Shown: piece after piece, positions 7,612 through 20,715 of the stretch | Numbering within the stretch: position 1 is the stretch's first letter | How the letters are laid out: each line of letters begins with the position of its first letter | Source: an uncultured Pseudomonadales bacterium | GTDB lineage: Bacteria; Pseudomonadota; Gammaproteobacteria; Pseudomonadales; Azotimanducaceae | Direction: 5' to 3' | Length of the DNA: 64,000 bases | Assembly (NCBI GenBank): GCA_958296165.1 | Contig: OY282447.1 | Span: 2,108,001 to 2,172,000, forward strand | Notes under the pieces: generated by a model | Told to the model about the DNA's origin: nothing | Database searches by the model: none | Seen by the model: only the letters and a program-made list of their open reading frames with translations | Translations under genes and position numbers: made by a program

Positions 7612-9891
7612 ATGCTAGACGCGCTCCGACACATCGTTCAAGACCTAGACGCCGCGCCTAGTTTCCGCGCTGCGCTGGACATGATCGTCGCGCGGGTGTC
7701 GATGATCCTCGATGTGGAAGTGTGTTCGATCTTCCTGCGCGACCGCGCCGGCCGCTTCCACTTCGTCGCCAACGAAGGATTGAACCCGGAGTTCGTCGGC
7801 AAGCTGTCGCTGGCTGCCGATGAAGGCCTGGTCGGCGTGGTGGCCGAACGAGCCGAGCCGATCAACTTGGAGGAGGCATCCAGCCACCCCCGATTCTTCT
7901 ACGTGGCCGGCTTGAACGAAGATCCCTACGGTGCCTTCCTCGGCGTGCCGATCATCCATGTGCGCGAAGTGCTCGGCGTGCTCGTGCTGCAGGATCGAGA
8001 GGTGCGGCGCTACGACGAGAACGAAGTCGCGTTTCTGGTCACGCTGGCCGCGCAGATCGCTGGCCGAGTCGCCCACGCCGAAGCCACGGGCAACATCAAG
8101 GGCCTCTTGCCGGCCGTTGCCGGGGACACCACCGAATCGCGTTTCAAGGGCATTCCGGGCGTGCCCGGCATCGGCATTGGCCTCGCCCACGTGGCACTGC
8201 CCACGGCGCGCTTGGAGTTGGTCACCGAGCGGGAAGCCGGCGACGCGGCGGCGGAGCTCGACCTGTTCGAGAGCGCCATCGGCCAGGCGCGCGCCGACAT
8301 CGAGCGCATCAACCAGCAGATGGCCGAGCACTTGGGGCCCGAAGAGCGCGAGCTGTTCGACGCCTACTTGCACATGCTGGATGCCCTCGCCGACGACGTC
8401 TCGGCCCGCATCCGCGCCGGGCAGTGGGCGCAGGGCGCACTCAAGCAAGCCATTTTCGAGCAGGCTGCGGTATTCGAGCGGATGCAAAGCTCGTACTTGC
8501 GCGAACGTTCCGCCGACGTGCGCGAGCTCGGCCAACGCGTGCTGGCCAAGTTGCAGGAGATCGGCGACATCAAGACAGCCCTGCCGGACAGTCTCGTGCT
8601 GATCGCCGAGGAGGTCACGGCGCCGATGATGGCGGACTTCCCCATCGAGCGGCTGCGCGGCATCGTCTCGCTGAAGGGTTCGCGCAACTCGCATGGCGCC
8701 ATCCTCGCCGACGCGCTCGGCATCCCAACCGTGATGGGCGCTGGAGACGTGCCGATCTACGGCATCACGGGCCAAACCGTGGTAGTCGATGGCTATTACG
8801 GCGAGGTGTTCTTCAACCCACGGGCGCCGGTGGCCGAGTCCTACCGCCAGTTCTTGGCCGAGGAAGAGGAGTTCGCCCGGGAACTTGAGGACTTGCGCGA
8901 CCTTCCGAGCGTTACGCAGGACGGCCACGCCATCAACCTGTGGGTGAACATCGGCTTGGTGAGCGAGATCACGCGCTCGTTGGACAGGGGTGCGGAGGGC
9001 ATTGGCCTGTTCCGCACCGAAGTGCCGTTCGCGATGGGCGACCGCTTCCCCACCGAGGAAGAGCAACGCGCCATCTACCGCGAACACATGGAGGCATTCG
9101 ACCCGCGCCCGGTCACCATGCGCACCTTGGACATCGGCGGCGACAAGCCGCTCTCGTACTTCCCCATCAATGAAGACAATCCGTTCCTGGGCTGGCGCGG
9201 CATCCGCGTGACGCTGGATCACCCGGAGATCTTCCTAAGTCAAGCCCGGGCCATGATGAAGGCGAATGTGGGCCTAGACGGCATATTGCGCATCATGCTG
9301 CCGATGGTGAGCCGCTTGGAGCAGATCGAAGAGGCCAGCGCGCTCATTCAGCGCGCTCATCGCGAGGTGCTTGAGGAGGGCTACGCGGTGAAGCCGCCGC
9401 TGGTGGGAGTGATGATCGAAGTGCCAGCGGCCATCTATCTGGTCCAAGAGATCGCCTCCAGCGTGGACTTCATCGCGGTTGGCTCCAACGATCTCACCCA
9501 GTACATGCTGGCCGTGGATCGCAACAATCCGCGCGTGGCGGACCTGTTCGAGGAAGTCCACCCGGCCATGCTCGCGGCGCTGCGCGAGATTGCCAAGCGC
9601 TGCCATGAGGTGGGCAAGCCGGTGGGCATCTGTGGCGAGCTGGCTGGCACGCCGGAAGGTGCGGTGCTGTGCGTTGGCATGGGCTACGACGTGCTCTCCA
9701 TGAACGCGGCGAACCTGCCGCGCGTGAAGTGGGTGATCCGCAACGTCTCGGTGCGCTTCTGCCGGCGCGTGGTAGTGCAGGCGCTCAAGATGCGCTCCAG
9801 CAAAGAAATCCTCGCCTTTGTGCGCAACCAGTTGGAGCAAGCCAATCTGAGGCAGGCCGTGCCGCATCACGAGTTGCCGGTGCGCGGCTAG
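7612..9891 (+). CDS. ptsP: PEP-protein phosphotransferase PtsP (EI-Ntr)
   Basis: A 759-residue enzyme I of the nitrogen-related phosphotransferase system. Residues 1-165 form a GAF domain (VEVCSIFLRDRAGRF). The EI N-terminal domain follows, with phospho-acceptor His361 in NSHGAILADALGIP. The C-terminal PEP-binding barrel has GIGLFRTEVPF, MRTLDIGGDK and the FIAVGSNDLTQYML signature. It passes phosphate from PEP to NPr and then EIIA-Ntr, which in proteobacteria affects potassium and carbon/nitrogen balance. The start at 7612 gives a normal GAF start and avoids overlap with the hydrolase. NPr and EIIA-Ntr genes are not in the window. Confidence 0.93.
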   Translation: MLDALRHIVQDLDAAPSFRAALDMIVARVSMILDVEVCSIFLRDRAGRFHFVANEGLNPEFVGKLSLAADEGLVGVVAERAEPINLEEASSHPRFFYVAGLNEDPYGAFLGVPIIHVREVLGVLVLQDREVRRYDENEVAFLVTLAAQIAGRVAHAEATGNIKGLLPAVAGDTTESRFKGIPGVPGIGIGLAHVALPTARLELVTEREAGDAAAELDLFESAIGQARADIERINQQMAEHLGPEERELFDAYLHMLDALADDVSARIRAGQWAQGALKQAIFEQAAVFERMQSSYLRERSADVRELGQRVLAKLQEIGDIKTALPDSLVLIAEEVTAPMMADFPIERLRGIVSLKGSRNSHGAILADALGIPTVMGAGDVPIYGITGQTVVVDGYYGEVFFNPRAPVAESYRQFLAEEEEFARELEDLRDLPSVTQDGHAINLWVNIGLVSEITRSLDRGAEGIGLFRTEVPFAMGDRFPTEEEQRAIYREHMEAFDPRPVTMRTLDIGGDKPLSYFPINEDNPFLGWRGIRVTLDHPEIFLSQARAMMKANVGLDGILRIMLPMVSRLEQIEEASALIQRAHREVLEEGYAVKPPLVGVMIEVPAAIYLVQEIASSVDFIAVGSNDLTQYMLAVDRNNPRVADLFEEVHPAMLAALREIAKRCHEVGKPVGICGELAGTPEGAVLCVGMGYDVLSMNAANLPRVKWVIRNVSVRFCRRVVVQALKMRSSKEILAFVRNQLEQANLRQAVPHHELPVRG

Positions 9892-9909
9892 GCTAACGGC
9901 AAGGCACTT

Positions 9910-12786
9910 ATGATGGCCGACGACTGGGACCTAGAGCAGCAAGAGTGGCTGGACGCGCTGACCAGCGTACACGACGAGCGTGGCGGCGACGGTGCGAAAG
10001 CTCTGTTGACGCGCTTGCAGCACGAACTCTCGCAAAAGGGCGTGGTGCTCACCGAAGCGGCCCTCAATACGCCCTACAAGAACACCATCCCGCTCGCCAG
10101 CCAGCCGCCGTATCCGGGCCAGATCGAACTGGAAAGCCGCATCGAGGATATTCTGCGCTGGAATGCCGCGGCCATGGTGCTGCAGGCTTACGACAGCGGC
10201 TCCGGCGTGGGCGGCCACATCGCCACCTATCTCTCCGCCTCCACCATGATGGAAGTGGGCTTGAATCACGTATTCCGCGCCCGCAGCGAAACCTACGGCG
10301 GCGACCAAGTGCATTTTCAGGCGCACACCGCTCCCGGCGTGTACGCGCGCGGCTTTCTTGAAGGCCGCCTGACAGAAACGGAGATCAAGAACTTCCGCCG
10401 CGAGCTGGGCGAAGGCGGCGGCCTGCCCTCGTATCCGCACCCACGCCGTCTGCCTTGGTTCTGGCAGATGCCGTGCGCCAGCATGGGTCTCTCGACGCCA
10501 AGCGCAATCTATCAAGCGCGCTTCGCCAAATACCTGGAGCACCGCGGCCTCAAGGCCAAGAACGGCGGCAAGATATGGGCCTTCATCGGCGACGGCGAAT
10601 CCGACGAGCCGGAAGTGCTCGGCACCATCAATATCGCCGCCCGCGAGCAGCTCGACAACATCGTGCTGGTGGTGAACTGCAATTTGCAGCGCCTCGACGG
10701 CCCGGTGCGCGGCAACGGCAAGATCATCCAAGAGCTGGAACGCGCCTTTCGCGGCGCCGATTGGCATGTGGTGAAGGTGATCTGGGGCAGCGGCTGGGAC
10801 GTGCTGCTCGAACGCGACGTGGAGGGCATTCTGCAAGCGCGCATGGAACAAGCGCTGGATGGCGACTATCAGATGTACACCGTCTCGCCCGGCGACGTCG
10901 TCCGCGAGCACTGGGTGGAGAACAACGCTCCGCTCAAGCAATTGATGAGCGCCCTCACGGACGAAGAAATCCGTTCCATCAAGCGCGGCGGCCACGACCA
11001 CAAGAAGATCTACGCCGCATTCAAAGAGGCCCAGGAAGTCACCGGCAAGCCTTGCGTGCTGCTGTTGAAGACCGTGAAGGGATATGGCTTGGGGCCGGCG
11101 GTGGAAGGCCGCAACACCGTCCATCAAAAGAAGTACATGAAGCCGGACGAACGGCTGGAACTGGCCGAGCGGCTGCGCATCCCGCTTGAGGCCGATGCAA
11201 TCGTCGGTGCCGAGTTCTACCGCCCGCCGGACGACAGCGACGAGATGCGCTATCTGCGCGCGCGCCGCGAAGCCTTGGGCGGCCCTATTCCATGCCGCCA
11301 AGTGGCCTGCCCCACCCTCGAACCACCGCCGCTCGAGTTCTTCCAGGACATGCTCGACGGTTCCGGCGGGCGTGCCGTCTCGACCACCATGGCCATGGTG
11401 CGCATGCTGCAAAAGCTCCTGCGCGACGAACACTTGGGCCGCTACATCGTGCCCATCGTGCCGGATGAAGCGCGCACCTTCGGCATGGACGGCCTGTTCC
11501 CGCAAGCCGGCATCTACTCCCCGGCCGGCCAGCACTACAAGCCGGTGGACGCCGGCACCATCGCGCCCTACCGCGAGGCCGAAGACGGCCAGATTCTGCA
11601 AGAGGGCATCTGCGAAACCGGCGCCATGGCCTCCTTCCTGGCGGCCGGCACGGCCTACGCCAACTACGGCCTGCCGATGGTGCCGTTCTACATCTTCTAC
11701 TCCATGTTCGGCTTCCAGCGCGTTGGCGACATGGTGTGGGCGTGCGGCGACATGCTCTGCAAGGGCTTCCTGCTTGGCGGCACGTCTGGGCGCACCACCT
11801 TGAACGGCGAGGGCGTGCAGCACCAGGACGGCCACTCGCATGTGATCGCCGCCACGGTACCCAACTTGGTCAGCTACGACCCTGCGTTCGCCTTCGAGGT
11901 GGCGGTGATCGTCCGCGACGGCATTCGGCGCATGTACTTGGAGCGCGAGGACATCTTCTACTACTTGACGCTCACCAACCAGAACTACCCCATGCCGCCC
12001 ATGCCGGACGGCGCCGAAGAGGGCATCGTGCGCGGCATGTACGCCCTGCGTCGCACGCCCGGCGCCAACGTCAACCTGCTCGGCAGCGGCGCATTGATGA
12101 CCGAAGTGCTAGACGCGGCCGAGTCCTTGGAGGCGCTTGGGGAAACCGTGAACGTGTGGAGCGTCACCAGCTACACGGAACTCGCCCGCCAAGGCGCCGC
12201 CGCGGAGCGCGCCCAGATGCTGGCCGCCGGCGGCAGCGAGGAACGGCCCTACGTGCAAGCGCTCTTGGAAGGCGAGCAAGGAGTTTTCGTAGCGACGTCG
12301 GACTACATGAAAGCGCTGCCGCAATCGATAGCGCGCTGGTTCCCTGGGCCGTATACGGTGCTAGGTACGGATGGCTACGGGCTCTCCGAATCGCGCGAAG
12401 CGTTGCGCAGCCATTTCGAGGTTGCGAAAGAGTGGATCGTTTTCGCTGCGCTCTCGACGTTGGCGCAGGCGAACAAGGGGACTGTGCAGAGCGCGTTGGA
12501 TTATGCGTGCGAGGCGGGGCTGGATCTGGCTAAGACGGCGCCGGCAACCGCAGAGTACGCTGGGCGCTATACGCCACAGTCAACTACCCGTGACGCAAAC
12601 TGTAACGAAAACTGTCCCTGTTGGGGAATGCCCACGGATGGCAAAAAAAAGTGCCCCTATTGTAAGCATGTATATGCGAAAGGGTGGGGCGGCGTGGATC
12701 GTCACTATCGAACCAAGCATGAGAAAGAGCGGGGACAGTCGTACGAGGACTGGTGGGCGAGCATCTGTTCGGAACATCGCGCGTAG
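9910..12786 (+). CDS. aceE: Pyruvate dehydrogenase E1 (homodimeric), with an unusual C-terminal tail
   Basis: A 958-residue E1 that decarboxylates pyruvate and acetylates the lipoyl group of E2. The thiamine diphosphate motif GDGESDEPEVLG...NCN is present. SYPHPRRLPWFWQMPCASMG and GRTTLNGEGVQHQDGHSH match the homodimeric AceE family. Homology ends near codon 880 (QSALDYACEAGLDLAKTA). The last 60-70 residues are foreign to the family and contain CPYCKHVYAKGWGGVDRHY followed by RTKH, a C2H2-like pattern (see separate entry). No aceF or lpd follows; the next gene is on the opposite strand. Confidence 0.92.
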   Translation: MMADDWDLEQQEWLDALTSVHDERGGDGAKALLTRLQHELSQKGVVLTEAALNTPYKNTIPLASQPPYPGQIELESRIEDILRWNAAAMVLQAYDSGSGVGGHIATYLSASTMMEVGLNHVFRARSETYGGDQVHFQAHTAPGVYARGFLEGRLTETEIKNFRRELGEGGGLPSYPHPRRLPWFWQMPCASMGLSTPSAIYQARFAKYLEHRGLKAKNGGKIWAFIGDGESDEPEVLGTINIAAREQLDNIVLVVNCNLQRLDGPVRGNGKIIQELERAFRGADWHVVKVIWGSGWDVLLERDVEGILQARMEQALDGDYQMYTVSPGDVVREHWVENNAPLKQLMSALTDEEIRSIKRGGHDHKKIYAAFKEAQEVTGKPCVLLLKTVKGYGLGPAVEGRNTVHQKKYMKPDERLELAERLRIPLEADAIVGAEFYRPPDDSDEMRYLRARREALGGPIPCRQVACPTLEPPPLEFFQDMLDGSGGRAVSTTMAMVRMLQKLLRDEHLGRYIVPIVPDEARTFGMDGLFPQAGIYSPAGQHYKPVDAGTIAPYREAEDGQILQEGICETGAMASFLAAGTAYANYGLPMVPFYIFYSMFGFQRVGDMVWACGDMLCKGFLLGGTSGRTTLNGEGVQHQDGHSHVIAATVPNLVSYDPAFAFEVAVIVRDGIRRMYLEREDIFYYLTLTNQNYPMPPMPDGAEEGIVRGMYALRRTPGANVNLLGSGALMTEVLDAAESLEALGETVNVWSVTSYTELARQGAAAERAQMLAAGGSEERPYVQALLEGEQGVFVATSDYMKALPQSIARWFPGPYTVLGTDGYGLSESREALRSHFEVAKEWIVFAALSTLAQANKGTVQSALDYACEAGLDLAKTAPATAEYAGRYTPQSTTRDANCNENCPCWGMPTDGKKKCPYCKHVYAKGWGGVDRHYRTKHEKERGQSYEDWWASICSEHRA
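12575..12745. repeat. Probable short inserted element forming the aceE tail
   Basis: This stretch is clearly more AT-rich than the rest of aceE and is bordered by the inverted pair ACTGTCCC (12611-12618) and GGGACAGT (12732-12739). GGGGACAG/CTGTCCCC motifs are common in REP-like dispersed elements of proteobacteria. Its reading frame adds a CxxC...H....H zinc-finger-like segment to AceE. Interpretation as an insertion is inference; the exact ends are not clear because no target duplication was found. Confidence 0.45.
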
Positions 12787-12803
12787 AGTTCGGTCGGCAG
12801 CGC

Positions 12804-13439
12804 CTATTCGATCGAGATCTGCACTTCGGTAATATGGCGCTTTGAGTCGTAATCGAACAAGTGGTAGAGCTCGCGATACAGATCTTGCGTATAAACGTGG
12901 CCATTGGCACGCGCCTGCTCTTCCCAGCGGATCTGCTGCCAGCCGCTGTTGGCTTCGTGCGGGAAGGGGCCGACATAAATCAAACTGGCGAATTTCATCG
13001 CCGGATAGCGCTTGACGACGAAACCGTGGTCGTTAACAACCGTTTCGGCGTTGTCTTCCAAAACGACACCCACGTCGAAGACCATTGGCCCTTGGGTGCG
13101 CTGCGTCCAGTTGTAGAGATATACCTCAACGGGCGTGTCGTCTTTGATCGGCACGTTGGCGGCGTTGATGAAACCCCACAGTTTCGCCGTGTCCATATAC
13201 GGTTGCATATCGGCGCCAAGGCCGATCGGATCGCCGCTTGATTGCACCAGAAACGTCGTCGGCGCATAGATCTTCACGCCGGCGTCGTAGATGGCGTAGT
13301 GTTCGTTCTGTTCCAACACTTCGAGTGCGCCGTCGCGCACGGCGGCAATGACTTGCGCGGTCGCTAGGTTCCCGCCCGGCTCATCGGACATGGCACCCAC
13401 GCAACAAGCAAACGCGGAAACGACGACGAACTGGCGCAC
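12804..13439 (-). CDS. Secreted GyrI-like domain protein, function unknown
   Basis: A 211-residue protein with a short hydrophobic N-terminus (residues 1-20, VVVSAFACCVGA), probably exported; the Cys pair could be a weak lipobox. The C-terminal half resembles the GyrI-like/SOUL-type ligand-binding fold: FDVGVVLEDN, KRYPAMKFASLIYVGPF, and a closing HITEVQISIE strand that matches how such domains end. No DNA-binding domain is attached, so it is not a complete regulator. It points away from the CRISPR genes and converges on aceE. Confidence 0.6.
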   Translation of the reverse strand: MRQFVVVSAFACCVGAMSDEPGGNLATAQVIAAVRDGALEVLEQNEHYAIYDAGVKIYAPTTFLVQSSGDPIGLGADMQPYMDTAKLWGFINAANVPIKDDTPVEVYLYNWTQRTQGPMVFDVGVVLEDNAETVVNDHGFVVKRYPAMKFASLIYVGPFPHEANSGWQQIRWEEQARANGHVYTQDLYRELYHLFDYDSKRHITEVQISIE

Positions 13440-13527
13440 TTGCGTCTAGTCCTCTCAAGAGAGCCGAAGCGAATGACGGTCATTCTAAGCGACAGCGTAT
13501 GGCCGCGGCGGTGCGGCCACGATCACG

Positions 13528-14001
13528 ATGCTGCGCACATCATGTGCTAGGCTGAGTGCCGGTCAACGAGCGGCAATCGGCGTGGAAGAGATCGTCACCC
13601 GCATCGAACTCGAGAACGCCACCGAGCGCGGCATCGTGCGGCTCGGTTTGCGGGATGAGTCCAGCGTGCGCCGTACCACAGTAGATGGCATCGTGGACAC
13701 CGGCGCCGTCATGCTGGTGCTGCCGCAGAACGTCGTCGAACGGCTGGGGCTGCCCATACATGGCAAGGTCATCGTCTCCTATGCGGACGAACGCAAAGAG
13801 GAACGAGCGGTGGCGGGGCCCTTGGGCATCCGCATTGGCAATCGTGCGATGAACACGGATTGCGTCGTGGGGCCACCGCTCAGCGAGCCGTTGATTGGGC
13901 AGATCGTGCTTGAGGGTCTTAACCTGATCGCGGACTGCACGAATCGAACCGTCGGCCCGCGCCCCGAGTCGCCGGACTATCCGCTGTTGAAGCTGAAGTG
14001 A
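13528..14001 (+). CDS. Clan AA (retropepsin-like) aspartic protease family protein
   Basis: Up to 157 residues. VDGIVDTGAVMLVLP carries the D-T-G active-site motif of single-domain retropepsin-like proteases, followed by VVERLGLPIHGK and the second hydrophobic strand IGQIVLEGLNLIADC. Such proteins are common small bacterial orphans and must dimerise to be active. A GTG at 13582 (starting VEEIVTRIELEN) may be the true start, because residues 1-18 look non-conserved. It ends 30 bp before cas3 on the same strand, so it could be co-transcribed with the CRISPR operon, but no functional link is established. Confidence 0.7.
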   Translation: MLRTSCARLSAGQRAAIGVEEIVTRIELENATERGIVRLGLRDESSVRRTTVDGIVDTGAVMLVLPQNVVERLGLPIHGKVIVSYADERKEERAVAGPLGIRIGNRAMNTDCVVGPPLSEPLIGQIVLEGLNLIADCTNRTVGPRPESPDYPLLKLK

Positions 14002-14031
14002 CCGGCCGCGGCTCGCCGGTGGCAATGCCTA

Positions 14032-17000
14032 ATGAAGACGTTTGAGCAATTCCTCGCCGAGATCACCGGGCATCCAGACGCACACTGCAACCAGCCTTGG
14101 CAATGCGAATTGGCTGCGGCGACGAGCTGTGGCAATCGGCTAATTCGCATCCCGACGGGCTTCGGCAAGACCCTAGGCGTGCTTTCGGCTTGGGCATGGC
14201 ACCGTGTCCACCATCAGCGCGCCGATTGGCCCCGACGCCTAGTCTGGTGCCTGCCGATGCGCGTGCTCGTAGAACAGACGGAGAGCGAAGTTCGCTTGGC
14301 ACTGGAGCGTCTTGGACTGTTGTGGGATGGCTATGGTTCGCATATAGGAAAAGTCGGCGTGCATTCAATCATGGGTGGTGCCGACGCCGGCCAGTGGCAT
14401 CTTCACCCCGAATGCGACGCCGTGCTGATTGGAACGCAGGACATGCTGCTTTCACGTGCGATGAACCGCGGCTACGCCAGCCCAAGGGCACGTTGGCCAA
14501 TGGAGTTTGGCTTGTTGAACCAAGATGCCCTGTGGGTGATGGATGAAGTGCAGTTAATGGACGTGGGCCTTGCGACGTCGGGGCAGCTTCAAGTGTTTCG
14601 GAGCGACGACCAAAGGGCGAACAAAACTCTGCGAAACTGTTTCACATGGTGGATGAGCGCGACTCTACAGCGCGACTGGTTGGAGAAAAGCCCAGACACT
14701 ACCGGTTTGACCCAGGAACTTGCGCGTAATACGCAACGGATAGAGTCCGAAAATCGGATTGGGGATCTGTGGGATGACGTAACCAAACCTTTGGAAGTTA
14801 CTCCGTTTGCCAATGCGAAGAAGCTCGCTGCGGATGTATCTCAACGTCACCGTGACAGCGGTTGTGGAAAAGAAGGGCCGACCCTAGTCGTCCTCAACAC
14901 GGTCAAGCGCGCTGTCGATGTTTGGAAGACGCTCCGAGCGGACAACGCGCTCAAGGGGACGGGCACGGATGTTCGCCTGATCCACAGCCGATTTCGTCCT
15001 TCCGAACGCCAGTCCTGGCGTGACGAATTCCTGAACCGCCAGGCATGCGCGGCGGGGACGAATCGCATCATTGTCTCCACGCAGGTGATCGAAGCCGGCG
15101 TGGACATCTCGGCATCGCTTCTGATCGCCGAGCTCGCTCCTTGGACTAGCCTCGTGCAGCGGTTCGGCCGTTGTGCGCGGTGGGGCGGCGCGGGCCGTGT
15201 GATCGTTGCGGATTTCAAGCACGATACCGACGGCAAAGCGGCACCCTATTCGAAGGATGATCTCGATGCGGCGCGCGATGCTTGCCGTCGTTTGCCGGAC
15301 GACGTGGCACCGATTCATCTCGAACACTTCGAAGAAGAGAACAAAGCACTGCTGGCGCGTCTCTATCCATACAACCCTCGGCACCTGTTGCTGCGCCGCG
15401 AGTTGAACGACCTGTTCGATACTTCGCCCGACTTGTCGGGGGCGGACATCGACATCAGCCGCTTCATCCGTTCTGGCAACGAACGCGACGTACAAGTGTG
15501 CTGGGCCGAGGTTGGCGGTGGCGTTCCGCCATCGAGCATGAAACCGAAGCGGGACGAGCTCTGCAGCGTACCCTTCCTTGAAGCTCGCGATTGGCTCTTT
15601 AAACCGAAGTCGAACATCGGAGCGTGGGTTTGGGATTGGCTGAAGCGCGAGTGGCGCAGCGCCGTCCGCCGCGACATCCATCCTGGTCAGACGGTGTTGG
15701 TGAAGTGCAGCACGGGCGGCTACCGCCAGGACCGGGGCTGGGATCCGAACTCTACGGATCCTGTTGCGCCGGTACAGATCGATGGGGCGGCACACTACGA
15801 GAGCCGTCCATGCTGGACGCACGACGGCGATGGCTGGCGTCCTGACACACGGCGCGTCCGCACGCTCCCACCCGAGGATCATGCCGACGCCGCAGAAGAC
15901 GACGAATCGCTGAGCGTAGCGCACGAGTGGCAGACCATCGCCACCCACGGCCTGTGCGTTGGCGAGGAAGCCGAACGCATTGCGGCTGCGGTGGCGCCGA
16001 GCAAAGCCGAACTCCTGCATCTGGCGGGGCGCTGGCACGACCTTGGCAAGGCGCACGCTGCGTTTCAGAACTCCATTCAGGCCGAAGATCGCCCCGAACG
16101 AGACGACGTCGCCAAAGCGCCTGACATTGCTTGGCCATGCAGCAATCGCAACATGTACCGGATCGACCCCAGCGACCAGCGCCGCGGATTCCGTCACGAG
16201 CTGGCGAGCACGCTCGGCCTGTTCGGCGTGCTGCAACGACACGAGCCGCAACATCAAGCGTTGCTCGGCCCGTGGCGCGACTGGGTCAGCATCTTGGGAG
16301 AGGCGGACATGGCCAACTCCGCGGGAGATGCCGACTCCTCTGGACCGACCGCCATCGAGCGGGAAGTCCTCGATCTGAACGCCGACGAATTCGACCTGCT
16401 CGCCTATCTTGTCTGCTCTCATCACGGCAAGGTGCGAATGGCTTGGCATGCGAGCCCCGCCGACCAAGACGCGAACGACCACGTGCTGCGCATCCGCGGC
16501 GTCCGCGAAGGCGACGTTCTGCCGCCAGTGCTGTTGGCGGGTGCTGATGGCGAATGTCACGAACTGCCCGCCACGGCGTTGGACCTCTCGCCCACAGAAG
16601 CGGGCTTGAGTTCCCGAACCGGCCGGAGCTGGAGCGAACGCGTCCTGAATCTCGTCGAGCGCGTCGGTCCGTTCACGCTGGCTTGGCTGGAGGCATTGCT
16701 GCGTGCCGCCGATCAGCGCGCATCGAAGATGGAGGTTACGGATAAACTGCTGCGAACACAGGAGAATGGAAATGTCGGACCGACGTTGGATAGAGGCGAT
16801 AGAACATTGGCGCAGTCTGCCGGAGGAAGAGCGTCGTCGTCGCCACCGGGAGGCGATTCCGCGCCGTGTCGCCAACTCCATGGCGATGGAGGGCGAGCCG
16901 GTGGACGAGGCTTGGATCCGGGAACGACTCGCCCGCCGCGTTCAGCCACCCGCTACGTCGAAACCTCTCTCGGCGTCCTGAGCTATAGCGAACTTGCTCC

Positions 17001-17519
17001 ACTGCTAGCAGAGCGAGTGGCCAACACGGAGCTCGCCATTTCCAACCGGACGTTTGCAGATATGCCGGTTTACGACGTTCTGCTGGAACTCCACCGGAGC
17101 ATCTGCGGGGACTTGACACCGCACATGGCGGGGCGGTGGCGTCTTCGAGAGGTCCGCGTCGGTGAACATGAGCCGCCATCGTACTGGCAGGTGCCCATGC
17201 TGATGCACAACTACGCGGCCGACGTAGAGGCGCGAATGGGCAGCGTAGATGACGCGCCCGGCGAACGACTCATTGAGGACCTCGCCTTTGCCGAAGGTCG
17301 CCTCCTGCACGTCCATCCGTTCGAGGACTTCAACGGTCGTGTTACCCGGCTGTTCCTTACCGAGCTGCTGTACCGCCTGAATCTGTCGGTAATCGACCCG
17401 GCCACATCCTCCGCAGAGGAGACCCAGCGCTACTTCGCCGCGTTGCGCGCATACGACCGGAGCGACCCGCGGCCCCTGTCGGCGATCTGGCGATACCGCT
17501 TCTCGCGAGGGAGTGCGCC

Positions 17520-17523
<4 letters not shown>
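14032..17523 (+). CDS. cas3: Type I-G Cas3 helicase/nuclease, open frame continuing into a Fic domain
   Basis: The continuous frame encodes 1163 residues. Residues 1 to about 900 are Cas3 in the I-G/I-U order, helicase first and HD last. Helicase motifs are RIPTGFGKT (Walker A), WVMDEVQLMD (DExx box), MSATL, STQVIEAGVDIS and QRFGRCAR. The HD part has HLAGRWHDLGKAHAAFQ, FRHELAS and VCSHHGKVRM. It should unwind and cut DNA marked by the effector complex. Cas3-type sequence ends near LEALLRAADQRASKM (about 16735). The next 65 codons look like an out-of-frame reading, and the last 190 residues are a Fic domain. No stop codon separates them. Codon 16759-16761 is CAG, one transition from TAG. Confidence 0.88.
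16772..17523 (+). CDS. Fic-domain (putative AMP-transferase) gene between cas3 and csx17, frameshifted
   Basis: A separate start is supported by ACAGGAG at 16758-16764 and the ATG at 16772. Its N-terminal 69 codons are open in the +1 frame relative to cas3 and contain NSMAMEGEPVDEAW. The S-x-x-x-E-G (16877-16894) matches the inhibitory helix of Fic proteins. That frame stops at 16979. The catalytic half lies in the cas3 frame: ELHRSICGDLTP, HEPPSYWQVP and the Fic motif HPFEDFNGRVTR (from 17314). One indel between about 16895 and 16979 is needed to join them. Fic enzymes transfer AMP from ATP to target proteins, often as toxins. The stop overlaps the csx17 ATG. Confidence 0.8.
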
Positions 17524-20713
<3,190 letters not shown>

Positions 20714-20715
20714 CC

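Noticed and set aside
9931-11841. 636-residue minus-strand frame inside aceE
   Set aside because: Shadow frame; the aceE frame carries all E1 motifs.
14884-16881. 665-residue minus-strand frame inside cas3
   Set aside because: Shadow of the helicase/HD gene; no motifs.
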